DNA of 64,000 nt from Burkholderiaceae bacterium 16 (GTDB lineage Bacteria; Pseudomonadota; Gammaproteobacteria; Burkholderiales; Burkholderiaceae): positions 95,676-159,675 of the forward strand of contig JYOD01000007.1 of assembly GCA_000955785.1 (NCBI GenBank), written 5' to 3'. The notes below the pieces were generated by a model. The model saw only the letters and a list, made by a program, of their open reading frames with translations, was not told where the DNA came from and did no database searches. The translations under genes were made by a program, and so were the position numbers. Below, one piece after another: positions 52,421-62,104 of this stretch (the first letter of the stretch is position 1; each line of letters begins with the position of its first letter).

Positions 52421-53325
52421 AACTCAAATTCCGTTTGTTGGGCCCCGTATTGCTGACCGTGCTTGCCACGGTTGCCGCCCTGTTCGTCGTCAGGCACCTG
52501 TGGGACTACTACACCATCGCGCCATGGACGCGAGATGGCCACGTGCGCGCCGACGTGGTGCAGGTTGCCCCCGATGTCTCCGGGCTGGTCACGCGCATCC
52601 TGGTCAAGGACAACCAGCGCGTGCGGCGCGGGCAGGTGCTGTTCGTGATCGACCAGGATCGCTATCAGCTGGCGCTGCAACAAGCCATGGCGACGGCAGC
52701 CGCGCAGCGCGCGACGCTGGCGCAGGCACGCCGGGAGGCCGCCCGCAGCCGAAACCTGTCCGAGGTGGTCGCCACGGAAGTGGTGGAGGAAGGGCAGGCC
52801 AGGGTGCAGCAGGGTGAAGCGGCGCTGGCGCAAGCCGAAGCCGCCGTCGCCCTGGCGAAACTCAACCTTGCCCGCACCAGCGTGGTCAGCCCGGTGGAAG
52901 GCTTCCTCAACGACCGCCTGCCGCGGCTGGGCGATTACGTCACGACGGGCCGGCCCGTGCTGTCGATGGTCGACACGGACTCCTTCCACGTCGAAGGGTA
53001 TTTCGAGGAGACCAAGCTGCACGGCATCCGCATCGGGAACCCCGTCACGGTGCGCATCATGGGCGAGCGCACCCTTCTGCACGGACATGTGCAGAGCATT
53101 GCCGCCGGCATCGAGGACCGCGACCGCAGCAACGGCTCCAACCTGTTGCCGAACGTGAACCCCACTTTCAACTGGGTGCGGCTGGCGCAGCGGGTGCCGG
53201 TGCGCATCGTGCTCGACGACGTGCCGGCCGGGGTGCGGCTCGTTTCCGGCCGCACGGCGACGGTGTCCGTGGCGGAGCCCCGCAAGGGCATTCCTGTCCT
53301 GCGTGACGAGGCGGGCGCGCGATGA
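52417..53325 (+). CDS. HlyD/AaeA-like efflux adaptor (membrane fusion protein)
   Basis: 302 aa. N-terminal membrane anchor (about 5-27), biotinyl-lipoyl-like halves (VRADVVQVAPDVSGLVTRILVKDNQRVRRGQVLFVID; ARTSVVSPVEGFLNDRLPRLGDYV) around a helical hairpin, then a beta-barrel (GNPVTVRIMGE). It bridges the inner-membrane pump and outer-membrane channel. ATGA overlaps on both sides place it firmly in the operon. Confidence 0.93.
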   Translation: MKLKFRLLGPVLLTVLATVAALFVVRHLWDYYTIAPWTRDGHVRADVVQVAPDVSGLVTRILVKDNQRVRRGQVLFVIDQDRYQLALQQAMATAAAQRATLAQARREAARSRNLSEVVATEVVEEGQARVQQGEAALAQAEAAVALAKLNLARTSVVSPVEGFLNDRLPRLGDYVTTGRPVLSMVDTDSFHVEGYFEETKLHGIRIGNPVTVRIMGERTLLHGHVQSIAAGIEDRDRSNGSNLLPNVNPTFNWVRLAQRVPVRIVLDDVPAGVRLVSGRTATVSVAEPRKGIPVLRDEAGAR

Positions 53326-54794
53326 ACAAGCTCCGCCTGGCCTTGCTGCCCACGCTGGCGCCGCTGCTGTTCGCCTGCACCACGGTGGGACCCGACTACC
53401 ACGTGCCAAAGCAAGCCGCCGTGCGCGCGCCGGAGGCCAACGGTCCCTTGCTTGGCACGGCGAACCCGGCCGTCTCCGTTGCGCCGGTGCCGGACGACTG
53501 GTGGCGCCTGTATGACGACCCCAGGCTCGACAAGCTGGTCCGGCAGGCGCTTACCGCCAATACCGACCTGCGCGTTGCCGCCGCCAACCTGCGGCGCGCC
53601 ATTGCGATCTACCACGAGGTCGAGTCGGAGAACCTGCCGCAAGCGGCGTTGTCTGCCAAGACCGAGCGCGCGCAGATCGCGGGCGAGAGCTTCCTGATCA
53701 AAGAGAAGCTACCGGTCTTTAATCTGGGCGATTTCGGTTTCTCGGTGTCCTACCTGGTGGATTTCTTCGGCAAGCTGGCCCGCGCCGACGAAGCCGCGCT
53801 GGCTAGCGCGGAGGCGAGCCAGGCCGCGCTGGACGCAGCGCGGGTCAGCGTGGTGGCGCAAACCGTACGCGCCTATGTGCAGGGCTGCGCCGCCACGCAT
53901 GAGCTGGAAGTGGCGGGGCACCAGCTTGCCTTGCAGTCGCGTGGCGTGGAGATCGCCGGCAAGATGGTGGCCGCCGGCCGTGGCCAGCCCACCGACATGC
54001 TGCGTGCCCGGGCGCAAGCCGAGACCCTGCGCGCGGCATTGCCACGCTTCAGGGCGGAAAAGGAAAGCGCTGCGTACCGGCTCGCGGTCATGCTGGGCAA
54101 GCCGCCGGCGGCACTGCCCGAGGCGGAATCCGAGTGCAAGGAGGAACCGCGGCTGCGCCAGGCGATTCCGGTAGGGGATGGTGCGGCGCTGCTCAAGCGC
54201 CGGCCGGACGTGCGGCAGGCGGAGCGCGAACTGGCCTCCGCCACGGCGAAAATCGGCGTGGCCACTGCCGATCTCTACCCCTCCATCCGCATCGGCGCGT
54301 CGGCCGGCCTGAGCGGCCTGCTCAGCGACCTCGGCACGGGCCCGACCGCCCGCTGGAGCATGGGCCCTCTACTGACCTGGAACCTGCCTACCAACGGCGT
54401 GCGTCCGCGCATCCACGGCATGGAAGCCGGCGCCGACGCCGCGCTGGCCCGCTTCGATGGCGTGGTGCTGAAGGCGTTGCAGGAAACCCAGACGGCGCTC
54501 AGCGCCTACACCAGCGAACTGGAGCGCAACCAGTCCTTGCGCGTGGCGCGCGACGACGCCAATGAAGTGGCGCGGCAGCACCGGATGCTGTACCAGGCGG
54601 GCCGTGTGCCCTACCTGTCCAGTCTCGATGCCGACCGCACGCTGGCCGGGGCCGAAGCCGCGCTGGCGGCATCGGACAGCCAGGTCGCCATTAACCAGAT
54701 CAACCTCTTCCTGGCGCTGGGCGGAGGATGGCAGAACAGCCCCAAGGTGGAGGAGCACACTGCGGCAAGCGAGCACCCAGGCGAGCACCACTAA
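53322..54794 (+). CDS. Outer-membrane efflux channel lipoprotein (NodT/OprM type)
   Basis: 490 aa. Lipobox signal (LLFACTTVGPDYHVP), two OEP repeats (about 60-265 and 285-475), typical WWRLYDDPRLDKLVRQALTANTDLR and RRPDVRQAERELASATAKIGVATADLYPSI. TolC-like trimer forming the exit duct. Its stop codon overlaps the stop of the convergent LysR gene in CTAA, so there is no space for a terminator between them. Confidence 0.94.
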   Translation: MNKLRLALLPTLAPLLFACTTVGPDYHVPKQAAVRAPEANGPLLGTANPAVSVAPVPDDWWRLYDDPRLDKLVRQALTANTDLRVAAANLRRAIAIYHEVESENLPQAALSAKTERAQIAGESFLIKEKLPVFNLGDFGFSVSYLVDFFGKLARADEAALASAEASQAALDAARVSVVAQTVRAYVQGCAATHELEVAGHQLALQSRGVEIAGKMVAAGRGQPTDMLRARAQAETLRAALPRFRAEKESAAYRLAVMLGKPPAALPEAESECKEEPRLRQAIPVGDGAALLKRRPDVRQAERELASATAKIGVATADLYPSIRIGASAGLSGLLSDLGTGPTARWSMGPLLTWNLPTNGVRPRIHGMEAGADAALARFDGVVLKALQETQTALSAYTSELERNQSLRVARDDANEVARQHRMLYQAGRVPYLSSLDADRTLAGAEAALAASDSQVAINQINLFLALGGGWQNSPKVEEHTAASEHPGEHH

Positions 54795-55717
54795 GCTTTG
54801 CCACGTGCGGATCCCGCCTTCTTGCCGGTGACGTGCCGCACGGACTCGATAAAGCGCTGGACGCGCGGCGAGCGGCGCGCCGCCGAGTACACGAACTCGA
54901 TATCGACGCGCTCCGTCAGGTCGGCCAGCGCGATAAATGCAACAGCCGGTGGCGCATGCAGCTGCGAACTGGCTGGCACCAGCGCGCATCCCACGCCCGC
55001 GGCCACCAGCCCGAGGATGGTCGGCGTGTCGGTGCCGATCTGGACGACGTGCGGGGAAAAGCCCGCGTTCGCGCAGGCCGTCATCAGCAGGCTGTGCTGC
55101 GCGCTCGATTTTTCCCGGCTGAACCAGACAAAGCGCTCGCCGGCGAGATCGGCCAGCCGCCTCGGGCGCCTGACGGGCGGCGAGGCTTGCGCCGGCACCG
55201 CCAGCACGAAGTGCTCCCGGTACAAGGGGATGCCGCTCAGGCTGGCATCGTCCGCCGTGCGCCAGGCCATGATGCCGCCGTCGAGCTGCTCGCTTCTGAG
55301 CGCCTGCGCCTGTTGCATTGACAGCAGAGGCTCGATTGACAGCAGAACCTCCGGGTTGTGCTCCCGATAGTGTTCGAGAATCGACAGCGTGACCGGTGAA
55401 GCCAGGTAGCTCGGCATGATGCCCAGCCTGAACGAACCGGTCTGCCCCTGCGCAATGCGATGGGCGCGGTCGCGCGCATGCTCCAGCTGCAGCAGGGATT
55501 GCTTCGCATCCTGCAGATAGCTCACCCCGGCATCGGTAAGCTGCACCCCCTTGGCATGCCGCTCGAACAAAGGAACGCCAATGGCGCCCTCCAGGTCCTG
55601 GATCTGCCGCGACAAGGCTGGCTGGCTGATGTTCAGGGCCCGGGAGGCCGCAATGATGCTGCCTTCCTCCGCGACGGCGATGAAGTAGCGTAAGTGCCGG
55701 GTTTCGATGTTGCGCAT
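54791..55717 (-). CDS. LysR-family regulator, divergent from dehydratase-like gene
   Basis: 308 aa. HTH: METRHLRYF-type start (MRNIETRHLRYFIAVAEEGSI, ALNISQPALSRQIQDLEGAIG, LFERHAKGVQLTDAG). C-terminal Lys/Arg/Ala-rich tail. Divergent from the serine/threonine dehydratase-like gene at 55888, with a CTAT-N11-ATAG dyad between them, so it likely controls that gene. Tail overlaps the efflux channel gene by 4 bp. Confidence 0.92.
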   Translation of the reverse strand: MRNIETRHLRYFIAVAEEGSIIAASRALNISQPALSRQIQDLEGAIGVPLFERHAKGVQLTDAGVSYLQDAKQSLLQLEHARDRAHRIAQGQTGSFRLGIMPSYLASPVTLSILEHYREHNPEVLLSIEPLLSMQQAQALRSEQLDGGIMAWRTADDASLSGIPLYREHFVLAVPAQASPPVRRPRRLADLAGERFVWFSREKSSAQHSLLMTACANAGFSPHVVQIGTDTPTILGLVAAGVGCALVPASSQLHAPPAVAFIALADLTERVDIEFVYSAARRSPRVQRFIESVRHVTGKKAGSARGKA

Positions 55718-55783
55718 TCGTGCTGTCTTTGCTCCGGGGATCTTGTGCCGCTGGCGAATCCCGTCGCCATGACGGTGCCAAGC

Positions 55784-55802
55784 CTATGCCTTGAAAGTAT
55801 AG
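55784..55802. promoter_or_regulatory. Candidate LysR operator CTAT-N11-ATAG
   Basis: A 4-bp dyad with the 11-nt spacing typical of LysR sites lies midway in the 170-bp divergent gap (87 bp before the dehydratase-like ATG). Confidence 0.55.
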
Positions 55803-55887
55803 CTTCCGCATCCAGTAAGCATTTGACCGCATGGCGGTCCGGCTCCTACCATGCAGCATCCCTCATTGCCGAACCAACACGCTTCAC

Positions 55888-56859
55888 ATGTCCAATTCTG
55901 ACCACGCACTGCCAGGCGTCCCTGGCGGGGCAACGCACGAACCTGACCTGCACATCGTCACGCCGCTGCTGAGATCCACGTCCTATTCGCAGCGGCTGGG
56001 CCGGTCGGTGTGGTTCAAGATGGAAGCGCTCCAGCCCCCCGGCTCATTCAAGGCGCGGGGAATCGGCCATGCTTGCCGGGTCCACAAGGAGCGGGGGGCA
56101 AAGCACTTCGTCTGCTCTTCCGGCGGTAATGCTGGCATTGCCGTCGCCTATAGCGGGCGGCTTCTCGGCGTGCCGGTCACTGTCGTCGTGCCCGAAAGCA
56201 CATCCGCCGCGGCGCGCGAGCGCATCCGCATGGAAGGCGCCGAACTGATCGTTCACGGACGCGCGTGGAGCGAGGCAAACGACCACGCGCTCTCGTTGAT
56301 GAAGCAGGACTACGCATTCATCCATCCTTTTGACGATCCCCTGCTTTGGGAAGGCCACGCGACCATGATCGACGAGGTCGCTGCCACCGGCATCAAGCCC
56401 GGCGCCGTGGTGTTGTCGGTGGGTGGCGGCGGCTTGCTGTGCGGCGTGCTCGCCGGGCTGCACCGGAACGGCTGGGGCGACGTGCCGGTCATTGCGGCCG
56501 AGACCGTTGGCGCCGAATCCTACGCGGCCTCGCTGGCGGCAGGCGCGCCGGTGGAACTGCCGGCAGTCACCAGCATTGCGACCTCGTTGGGGGCGAAGCG
56601 CCCTTGCGACAAGGCGGTCGAGTGGTCCACGCGGCATCCGATCGTCAGCCAGGTGGTCTCGGACAAGGCCGCGGTCAGCGCGTGCCTGCGCTTCCTGGCG
56701 GAGCACCGCATCGTCGTGGAGCCGGCATGCGGCGCGGCACTGGCCGCCCTGGAGCAAATGCCGGCGGCGGCAATGGCGGCAACGGATGTGCTGGTCATCG
56801 TTTGCGGCGGCGCCGGCGCGACTGCCGAACAATTGCAGGCATGGGGGTGCGAGGGCTAG
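55888..56859 (+). CDS. PLP-dependent serine/threonine dehydratase-like enzyme
   Basis: 323 aa from the ATG at 55888. Fold-type II PLP enzyme: PLP Lys in GSFKARGIG, phosphate-binding substrate loop SSGGNAGIAVAYSG, glycine loop GGGGLLCG, and a C-terminal CGGAGATAEQ. Resembles L-serine dehydratases that lack the ACT regulatory domain. Reaction would release pyruvate or 2-oxobutyrate plus ammonia. An MHS transporter lies convergent at 56878; its substrate may be related. Confidence 0.88.
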   Translation: MSNSDHALPGVPGGATHEPDLHIVTPLLRSTSYSQRLGRSVWFKMEALQPPGSFKARGIGHACRVHKERGAKHFVCSSGGNAGIAVAYSGRLLGVPVTVVVPESTSAAARERIRMEGAELIVHGRAWSEANDHALSLMKQDYAFIHPFDDPLLWEGHATMIDEVAATGIKPGAVVLSVGGGGLLCGVLAGLHRNGWGDVPVIAAETVGAESYAASLAAGAPVELPAVTSIATSLGAKRPCDKAVEWSTRHPIVSQVVSDKAAVSACLRFLAEHRIVVEPACGAALAALEQMPAAAMAATDVLVIVCGGAGATAEQLQAWGCEG

Positions 56860-56877
56860 CGCTTCCCGCCGCTCGCC

Positions 56878-58218
56878 TCAATCCTCGTGACGCAGGTGCC
56901 TGGCTTCCCGTGGCAAGCGCAGGCTGACCACGAGCGCCAGGGCCATCATTGCCGTCACATACCAGTAGAAGGACGATTGGTGCCCCGCCGATTTCAAGGC
57001 CAGCGCCACGTATTCGGCCGAGCCGCCAAAGATCGCATTGGAGATGGCATAGGTAAGCCCCACGCCGAGCGCGCGCACCTCGGGCGGAAACATCTCCGCC
57101 TTGACGATGCCGCTGATCGACGTGTAGAGACTGACGATCGCCAGCGCCAGGGAGATCAGCAGGAAGGCGGCGAGCGGGCTGGAGACAATCTGCAGCGCGC
57201 TCAGGATCGGAACGGTGGCGAAGGTGCCGAGCGCGCCGAAGGCCAGCATATTGCTGCGCCGGCCGATGCGGTCCGACAAGGCGCCGAACAGCGGCTGCAT
57301 GCACATGTAGAGGAACAGGCAGCCGGTCATCACCGTGCTTGCCGTCCTGATGGACATGCCCGCGGAGTTCACCAGGTACTTCTGCATATACGTGGTGAAC
57401 GTATAGAAGATCAGCGAGCCGCCGGCGGTATAGCCCAGGACGGTAAAGAACGCCGCCTTGTGATGGCGGAAGAGCGCCGCGACGCTGCCGGCTTCCTTGC
57501 TGCCGCGCGTGGCGGCGGACGACGTCTCGTGCAGCGTGCGCCGCAGTGCCAGCGCGACGACCGCGGTCAGCGCGCCGATCACAAAGGGAATACGCCAGCC
57601 CCAGCTCCTGAGCGCGGCTTCGTCCAGCAGTTGCTGAAGCACCACCACCACCAGCACGGCCAGCAACTGGCCGCCGATCAGCGTCACGTACTGGAACGAC
57701 GAGAAGAATCCGCGCCGGCCCTTGAGCGCGATCTCGCTCATATAGGTCGCCGTAGTGCCATATTCACCGCCGACCGACAAGCCTTGGAGCAGCCGCGCCA
57801 ACAGCAGCAGGGCGGGTGCCCAGTTGCCGATACTGGCATAGGTGGGCAGGCAAGCGATCAGCAGCGAGCCGAGGCACATCATCAATACCGAAATCAGCAT
57901 CGAACTCTTGCGCCCGTGGCGGTCCGCAATGCGGCCGAACAGCCAGCCGCCGATCGGCCGCATCAGGAAGCCGGCAGCGAATACGCCGGCGGTATTCAGC
58001 AGTTGCGCAGTGGGATCCGCCTTTGGAAAGAAGGAGGGCGCGAAGTAGATGGCGCAGAACGCGTAGACGTAGAAGTCGAACCACTCGACCAGGTTGCCGG
58101 ATGAGGCTGCGACGATGGCGAAGATGCGCTTGCGGATGTCTTCCGGGGAGGGCGGTTTGCGTGATGCGGCGGAAGCGGATTCTGTCATTCGGGGTGCGGC
58201 CGGGGGGCTTATTGTCAT
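56878..58218 (-). CDS. MHS-family MFS transporter (KgtP-like)
   Basis: About 446 aa from the ATG at 58218; an ATG at 58188 is equally possible as neither has a clear ribosome site. Twelve predicted spans. Motifs: [14 protein letters not shown] in helix 1, [50 protein letters not shown]. Resembles 2-oxoglutarate permease and related organic acid symporters. Convergent with the dehydratase-like gene, stops 19 bp apart. Confidence 0.88.
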   Translation of the reverse strand: MTISPPAAPRMTESASAASRKPPSPEDIRKRIFAIVAASSGNLVEWFDFYVYAFCAIYFAPSFFPKADPTAQLLNTAGVFAAGFLMRPIGGWLFGRIADRHGRKSSMLISVLMMCLGSLLIACLPTYASIGNWAPALLLLARLLQGLSVGGEYGTTATYMSEIALKGRRGFFSSFQYVTLIGGQLLAVLVVVVLQQLLDEAALRSWGWRIPFVIGALTAVVALALRRTLHETSSAATRGSKEAGSVAALFRHHKAAFFTVLGYTAGGSLIFYTFTTYMQKYLVNSAGMSIRTASTVMTGCLFLYMCMQPLFGALSDRIGRRSNMLAFGALGTFATVPILSALQIVSSPLAAFLLISLALAIVSLYTSISGIVKAEMFPPEVRALGVGLTYAISNAIFGGSAEYVALALKSAGHQSSFYWYVTAMMALALVVSLRLPREARHLRHED

Positions 58219-58629
58219 GGCAGCCGGTGACCGGGAGAGGGCGACCGGAGGGCAGGGAACCGCGCGGAGACCGTGGGGGATGCCCGGTTTCACCTGGTGC
58301 GGCGTGCGGAGTGTACCCATGCCGTACGCATTGCCGGCATGAATTAATGTCGCACTGATCAGTCGGGTTTCGCATGGATGACGGGCGCCCGCCCCCGTTT
58401 TGGCAAAGGACTTCGCCCGGCTGTGCATTGTGAAAAAAACGACTGAAAACGAGACGTTTAATTCATCACGGGAATGATTCGCCGTGACTACACTATGGAC
58501 CTGTACCGCGCTGCTTATCGCGCCGGTGCAGATCAAAAGGCGAAACAGACGACATGCGGGACGCAGATCCGCCTATCCCGCTCCACGTTAAGTGGAAAGT
58601 GCCGCCAAATTCTGGAATCAAGCAGCATC
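58219..58629. other. Intergenic region, MHS transporter / secreted repeat protein
   Basis: 411 bp. No gene is supported. The right half (about 58430-58500) is AT-richer and probably contains the divergent promoters; TACACT at 58489 may be a -10 for the secreted protein gene, leaving a long leader of about 130 nt. Confidence 0.35.
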
Positions 58630-58980
58630 ATGAACAAGAAGCTCTTCACGACCCTCGTTTCCGCAGCCGCCTTCGGTGTCTGCGTACTGGCATCGACGCA
58701 AGCCAGCGCAACGGGTCCGAAAGATAGCACCAGCGCCGGCGACAAGTACGGCTACGCACTGCACAACGGCAAGCGCGACCCATTCACCGACGGCGCACGC
58801 GCCAACGACCGCCGCGATCCGTTCACCGACGGCGCGCGTGCCAACGACCGCCGCGACCCGTTCACGGAAGGCGCGCATGGCGGTGTCTCCGCGGCTCTGG
58901 AGCTTGCCGGCCGCGACCTGACCGGCGTGTCGGCTTCGCCGGCGCATGGCGCGGCAGCCAACAGCCAGGCCAGCGCCTGA
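58630..58980 (+). CDS. Secreted protein with RDPFTDGA tandem repeats
   Basis: 116 aa. Signal peptide with cleavage near ASTQASA, then three tandem 13-residue units beginning RDPFTDGARANDR (third unit shortened and changed to RDPFTEGAHGG), and an Ala/Gly-rich end. The repeats are identical at protein level but the DNA differs at synonymous sites, implying selection on the peptide. No known domain. It is followed by another small secreted protein gene. The motif recurs once at the end of the secreted protein at 33484. Confidence 0.8.
   Translation: MNKKLFTTLVSAAAFGVCVLASTQASATGPKDSTSAGDKYGYALHNGKRDPFTDGARANDRRDPFTDGARANDRRDPFTEGAHGGVSAALELAGRDLTGVSASPAHGAAANSQASA
58774..58890 (+). repeat. Tandem 39-bp coding repeat
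   Basis: Two full 39-bp units (58774-58812, 58813-58851) and a partial diverged unit (from 58852) inside the secreted protein gene. Units differ at several third codon positions. Confidence 0.85.
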
Positions 58981-59074
58981 TACAGCGCGGCCGGTCCGGC
59001 CCCTGGGTTCCCGCCCGGGGGCTGGCCGGCAAGTATCAAGATCCCCGATTCCTATTCCTGTCTCAAGACAAATC

Positions 59075-59275
59075 ATGAAAACCATCGTGCTGGCGCTGCT
59101 TAGCGTCACCGCCCTCGCTTCCTCGCTGCCGGCCTTTGCCGGTCCGGACTGGACCGTCATCGAGCGCGCTCGCGTCCAGAAGCAGGCGCAAGCGAAGCAG
59201 CAAGCGCAGACCCCCTGCGCGCTGAAGTCCAATCAAGCGGCTGCCGCTCCCGGCGCCGACGGCAAGTCAAGCTGA
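59075..59275 (+). CDS. Small secreted protein, 66 aa
   Basis: Signal peptide (IVLALLSVTALASSLPAFAG) followed by a short Gln/Ala/Lys-rich mature part with repeated QKQAQAKQQAQ and a single Cys. No family recognised. It lies 94 bp after the RDPFTDGA protein gene on the same strand and may be co-transcribed. No good ribosome site is seen beyond a weak purine stretch, but the signal sequence supports the start. Confidence 0.65.
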   Translation: MKTIVLALLSVTALASSLPAFAGPDWTVIERARVQKQAQAKQQAQTPCALKSNQAAAAPGADGKSS

Positions 59276-59388
59276 GCATTGCCCCCGGGTGCCGGCACCG
59301 CACGCGGTTCAACCGGACACCTGCGTCCGGCTCCTGTTGCGCGGCACCCCGGTGCTCCGCATGTCATTTCACAGCGCGCATCAGCGCA

Positions 59389-61896
59389 TCACACCCTGAC
59401 CCTGGCGTTGCCCGGGTCGTAGGGCGGCCGCAGATGCACGCTGGCAGGCATTAATTCGCCGGCCAGGTCAACGTGGTACTTGCCGGCGGCGATCCATTCC
59501 GCATCGGCCGCACCATCTTCACGCTGCAGCAGCGCCAGGCCCACCGGGCAACCCAGCGTATGGCCGAAGGCCGCCGACGTGATAAAGCCGGCCGGGCGTA
59601 CCGTGCCATCCGGACCGGTGCGCAGCACCGCCTCTCCGCCCCACAGCATGGCCTGGCTGGCGCCGTCCAGCGTCAGCACGGCCACGTGCCGCTTCACCTG
59701 GGCGGCGCCCCCTGACGTGCGCAGCTTCAGCAGCGCTTCACGTCCCCGGAAAGGAATCGGCTTGTCCAGTTTGCAGGCGAAGGACAGCCCGGCCTCGAAC
59801 GGATGGATGCCGGTAGTCAGCTCGCGGCTCCAGGCGCGGTAGCCTTTTTCGATGCGCAGCGATTCGATGGCGTAGTAGCCGGCATTGACCAGCCCGAGCG
59901 GTTTGCCCGCTGCGTGCAAGGTCTCGTAGACGCCCACGGCGAACTCCACGGGCACATACAGTTCCCACCCAAGCTCGCCCACATACGTCAGGCGCGTCGC
60001 GCGCACGGTGGCGTAGCCCAGGTCGATCTCGCGCGAGCTGCCGAAGGGAAAGGCCGCGCTGGAGAAGTCCGCGCGCGACACGCGCTGCAACAGTTCGCGC
60101 GAGCGCGGTCCCATCACCGCCAGCACCGCGTACTGGCCAGTTACGTCGACGATGGCGCAACGCTGGTCGGCGGGGATCAGCCGTTCGATGTAGCTGAAAT
60201 CGCGCGTGGTCTGCGCCGAGCCTGTCACCAGCAGGTACTGGTCTTGCGCCAGCCGGGTCACGGTCAGGTCGGACTCATAGGTGCCGCCTTCGTTGAGCAT
60301 CGCGGTGTAGACCGTCTGCCCCGGCGGCACTGCAACGTCGTTGCTCATCAGTTGCTGCAGCACGGCCTGGGCATCGGCGCCCTTGACGATGTACTTGGAG
60401 AAGGAGCTCATGTCGAACAGCGCCACGCCCTCGCGGCAGGCGCGATGCTCGGCGCCGCTCCATGGCAGCCAGTTTTGCTGGCTGAACGCGTACCGGATCT
60501 CCGGCGTCTCCCCGGCGGGCGCAAAGAAGTTCGGCCGCTCCCAGCCCATCTTGCTGCCGAAACTGGCGCCGGCTTCGCGCAGGTGGGCGTACAGCGGCGA
60601 GCGGCGGAAAGGCCGCGCGGTATCGAGTTCGCGATTGGGCCAGGGCATGGCGTAGTGCAGTCCCAGGGTTTCCTTGACGCGGTCGTGCAGCCAGCTTTCG
60701 TTGCCGTTGAAGCCGGCAAAGCGGCGGATGTCGACCGGCCACAGGTCCATGGTGGGCTCGCCCGCCACGATCCATTCCGCCAGCGCCATGCCGGCGCCGC
60801 CGGCCGAGGCGATCCCCATCGAGTTGAAGCCCGCGCCCACGTAGAAGTTACGCAGCTCGGGTGCTTCGCCCAGGATGAAGTTGTTGTCTGGCGTGAAGGA
60901 CTCAGGGCCGTTGTAGAACTGCTTCACCTGCGCCGTTTCCAGCGCTGGCACGCGCTGCAGCGCGTTCTGCATCAGGATCTCGAACTGGTCCCAGTCGTCG
61001 GGCAGGAGCTGGAACTCGAACGGCTCGGGAATGCCTTGCATACCCCAGGGTTTGGCGTTGGGTTCGAAGCCGCCCATCACCAGCCCGCCCACTTCCTCCT
61101 TGAAGTAGATAAACCCGTCCGGGTCGCGCATCACCGGCAGGTCCGGGTGCACGCCGGCGATGCGCTCGGTGACGATGTAGTAATGCTCGGCCGAATGCAG
61201 CGGCACGGTCACGCCGCACAGGCGGCCTACCTGCCTGGCCCACTGGCCCGCGCAGTTCACCACGATTTCCGCCTCGATACGGCCGCTCGCGCCCTGCTTG
61301 TCCTGCCAGCTCACGCCGCCGGCGCGGCCGTCACGCGTATGGATGGCCGTGACCTTGGTGTCCTGCACGATGAACGCGCCGCGGCTGCGGGCGCCGCGCG
61401 CCAGCGCCTGGGTGAGATCGGTGGGATTCCCCTTGCCATCGCCAGGCAGCCACACCGCGCCGTGCAGGTCGTCGGTGCGCATCACTGGCCACAGCTCGCC
61501 GGCCTGGCGGGGGGAGATCACCTCGCAATCCACGCCGTAAGCGCGCGCCACCGCCGCCGTGCGCTTGAGCTGGGTCATGCGCTCGGCGGTGCGCGCCACC
61601 GAGAGCGAGCCGCACTGCTTCCAGCCGGTGCCCAGCCCGGTCTCCGCTTCCAGCTCGCTATAGAGACGCGTCGAGTAGCGGATCAGTTTGGTCATGCTCT
61701 CCTGTGCGCGCAACTGCCCGACCAGGCCGGCCGCGTGCCAGGTGGTGCCGCAGGAGAGCTGGCCCTGTTCGAGCAGCACCACGTCTGTCCAGCCCAGCTT
61801 GGTGAGGTGATAGGCCACGCTGCAGCCAATGATGCCGCCGCCGATGATGACGACGCGGGCGTGCTCGGGAACGGGGCGGCGATAAGACGCGGACAT
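59389..61896 (-). CDS. FAD-dependent dimethylglycine/sarcosine dehydrogenase-like protein with GcvT domain
   Basis: 835 aa from the ATG at 61896. N-terminal DAO-type FAD domain (VVIIGGGIIGCSVAYHLTKLG; the TWHAAGL segment contains the His that binds FAD covalently in dimethylglycine dehydrogenase), a FAO linker (about 390-440) and C-terminal aminomethyltransferase (GcvT) domains with folate-binding features (ALFDMSSFSKYIVKG, YVGELGWELYVPVE). It would demethylate N-methylated glycine derivatives and transfer the C1 unit to tetrahydrofolate. No neighbouring betaine or sarcosine oxidase genes are present, so the exact substrate is open. Confidence 0.9.
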   Translation of the reverse strand: MSASYRRPVPEHARVVIIGGGIIGCSVAYHLTKLGWTDVVLLEQGQLSCGTTWHAAGLVGQLRAQESMTKLIRYSTRLYSELEAETGLGTGWKQCGSLSVARTAERMTQLKRTAAVARAYGVDCEVISPRQAGELWPVMRTDDLHGAVWLPGDGKGNPTDLTQALARGARSRGAFIVQDTKVTAIHTRDGRAGGVSWQDKQGASGRIEAEIVVNCAGQWARQVGRLCGVTVPLHSAEHYYIVTERIAGVHPDLPVMRDPDGFIYFKEEVGGLVMGGFEPNAKPWGMQGIPEPFEFQLLPDDWDQFEILMQNALQRVPALETAQVKQFYNGPESFTPDNNFILGEAPELRNFYVGAGFNSMGIASAGGAGMALAEWIVAGEPTMDLWPVDIRRFAGFNGNESWLHDRVKETLGLHYAMPWPNRELDTARPFRRSPLYAHLREAGASFGSKMGWERPNFFAPAGETPEIRYAFSQQNWLPWSGAEHRACREGVALFDMSSFSKYIVKGADAQAVLQQLMSNDVAVPPGQTVYTAMLNEGGTYESDLTVTRLAQDQYLLVTGSAQTTRDFSYIERLIPADQRCAIVDVTGQYAVLAVMGPRSRELLQRVSRADFSSAAFPFGSSREIDLGYATVRATRLTYVGELGWELYVPVEFAVGVYETLHAAGKPLGLVNAGYYAIESLRIEKGYRAWSRELTTGIHPFEAGLSFACKLDKPIPFRGREALLKLRTSGGAAQVKRHVAVLTLDGASQAMLWGGEAVLRTGPDGTVRPAGFITSAAFGHTLGCPVGLALLQREDGAADAEWIAAGKYHVDLAGELMPASVHLRPPYDPGNARVRV

Positions 61897-62104
61897 AGGG
61901 GCACCTGTGGGGAAAGCGCGCCGGGAGACGCTGGATTCATTCGCCACAGTTTGCCAATAAAAAACACAAAATGCAACAAAATGGCGCGTGAGCCGGCAGG
62001 CCACTGAGTTGGCGCAGCGCAGGGAAAGAAGAGATTGGGAAGCCCGCCCGGCGGCGGATGCCGTCAGGCGGGAAGCGGCGCAGCTACCGCTCGGTGAGTT
62101 GGAC

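Noticed and set aside
58774..58890. CRISPR-like tandem repeat
   Set aside because: The 39-bp units are contiguous without spacers, in frame, and encode a repeated peptide.
59803..62007. A 734-codon plus-strand frame opposite the dimethylglycine dehydrogenase-like gene
   Set aside because: Composition is Arg/His/Ala-rich without any recognisable motif, typical of antisense frames in high-GC DNA.
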